Source of the DNA: Anthopleura xanthogrammica
Lineage: Eukaryota; Cnidaria; Anthozoa; Actiniaria; Actiniidae
Assembly: GCA_964019055.1 (NCBI GenBank)
Contig: OZ025213.1
Location: 1,803,269-1,867,268, forward strand
Length of the DNA stretch: 64,000 bases
Direction of reading: 5' to 3'
Positions 63,177 to 64,000 of this stretch are shown here, piece after piece. Each line of letters opens with the position of its first letter. Position 1 is the first letter of the stretch. A program made the position numbers and the translations under genes. The notes beneath the pieces were generated by a model, which searched no databases, was not told the DNA's origin, and saw nothing but the letters and a program-made list of their open reading frames with translations.

Positions 63177-64000
63177 TGTTTCAGGTTGTGGAGTTCAATG
63201 CAATGAAATAAGATTTCTTAATGAAATTTACGGGTCAGTAGTCATAAACTTATCAAAATCAAAGCTTGAGATATATTACTTCCTGATAGTGACTCACCCA
63301 CCCCTCCCCTCCCCTCCAAAATCAAAACTGTTTTATTAGATATAAAAAAGTAATAAGAGGTTGCGAGGTGGTTATACTAATTTACGATAATATTGGAGCA
63401 ACATTTAGAACTAAAACATTTAGTAAAGGAAGCGACATCATTCCACTTTCAGCACCCGTGTCTTCGAGAATGCACGAGGTGACTATCACTCACTTGGTCA
63501 CTCATTAATAAGCTTACATTATATATCTCACCCTCTAAATTAACCCTCATATCAAACTACAAAACAAAACACACTCAGAATACACCCCAATACAAGATAA
63601 ACAAGTAACAGATCGTTGAAGCAAGCTTGTAGTTGGAACTGGAATCTTGTCTTTGACTAAGAAACTTGCAATGTCAACAAACGATTTCTAATACTGTAGT
63701 TCTTTTCTTCGTCGACAACAAACTTTGAATTCATTTGTCTGGATTCTACTGACTTACCGCCATGTCTCCTGTTCTTCCGTAAGCTATCCTTTGCTCAGGA
63801 TGCTTCAGAATCTACTAAAATTCTTCTGCTGTCTTGTTCTTGGAGTGAGAGTGCAGTTTGCAAGCCATCATTTCCGACTTCAACGTCTTCTCTATCAATG
63901 CCAAACACTCTGCAGTTTTCTCTTCAAATTCATGAAATGATTGCTCTAGATCTAGTTAGTCAGTTCATACTTCAAAGTAAGAAACCCTTAACTCTTTACA

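Larger units (their letters stand above)
62251..64000. other. Region upstream of gene B
   Basis: No supported gene. The first coding exon or 5' UTR of gene B may lie here on the minus strand, but I could not identify a convincing ATG exon. It contains the tetranucleotide tract and two MITEs. Confidence 0.4.

Overview
The window looks like genomic DNA from an invertebrate animal, most likely a cnidarian (an anthozoan such as a stony coral or sea anemone). It is AT-rich, its genes are split by many short GT-AG introns, and it carries a CR1/L2-type LINE, several kinds of short inverted-repeat elements and tRNA-like SINE pieces. The species call is inference; no organism-specific marker was found.

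Layout, left to right. (1) About 1.7-22.4 kb, plus strand: three tandem paralogues of a type I membrane receptor. Each has a signal peptide on two small exons, one CUB domain per exon (4, 2 and 2 domains), a transmembrane helix, and a proline-rich cytoplasmic tail with PPxY and YNNQ motifs. All introns are phase 1. The copies sit on segmental duplication units: roughly up to 7.47 kb, 7.9-17.6 kb and 17.8-24.7 kb. Unit 2 also holds a broken 3' fragment of the neighbouring TRANK1-like gene, a CR1/L2-like LINE and a hairpin-bearing insertion. (2) About 23.9-34.6 kb, minus strand: TRANK1-like gene A, with TPR and ankyrin modules followed by a complete superfamily 1 helicase core, ending just after helicase motif VI. 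(3) About 37.3-62.3 kb, minus strand: TRANK1-like gene B, a paralogue of about 3,520 residues. It has a further TPR/ankyrin block at the N-terminus and the long helical C-terminal region that gene A lacks. (4) 48,904-56,589: a 7.7-kb element nested in a gene B intron. It is flanked by TTAA, has near-identical terminal inverted repeats of about 0.7 kb, and carries a four-exon gene for a Cys/His-rich, C2H2-containing protein with conserved acidic blocks. It is the best candidate here for a poorly described system. (5) 62.3-64 kb: no gene seen, two MITE-like repeats.

How the parts relate. The three receptor genes differ mainly outside the tail: exon duplication raised the number of CUB domains in gene 1, while the membrane and tail part stayed almost unchanged. 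The TRANK1-like genes are large cytosolic or nuclear helicase and repeat-scaffold proteins. Nothing in the sequence shows that they work with the receptors; they are neighbours that were partly duplicated together. Exon boundaries were chosen by eye from GT-AG sites, reading-frame phase and paralogue comparison. The phases close for all three receptor genes, for gene A and for gene B; the 5' end of gene B is uncertain.
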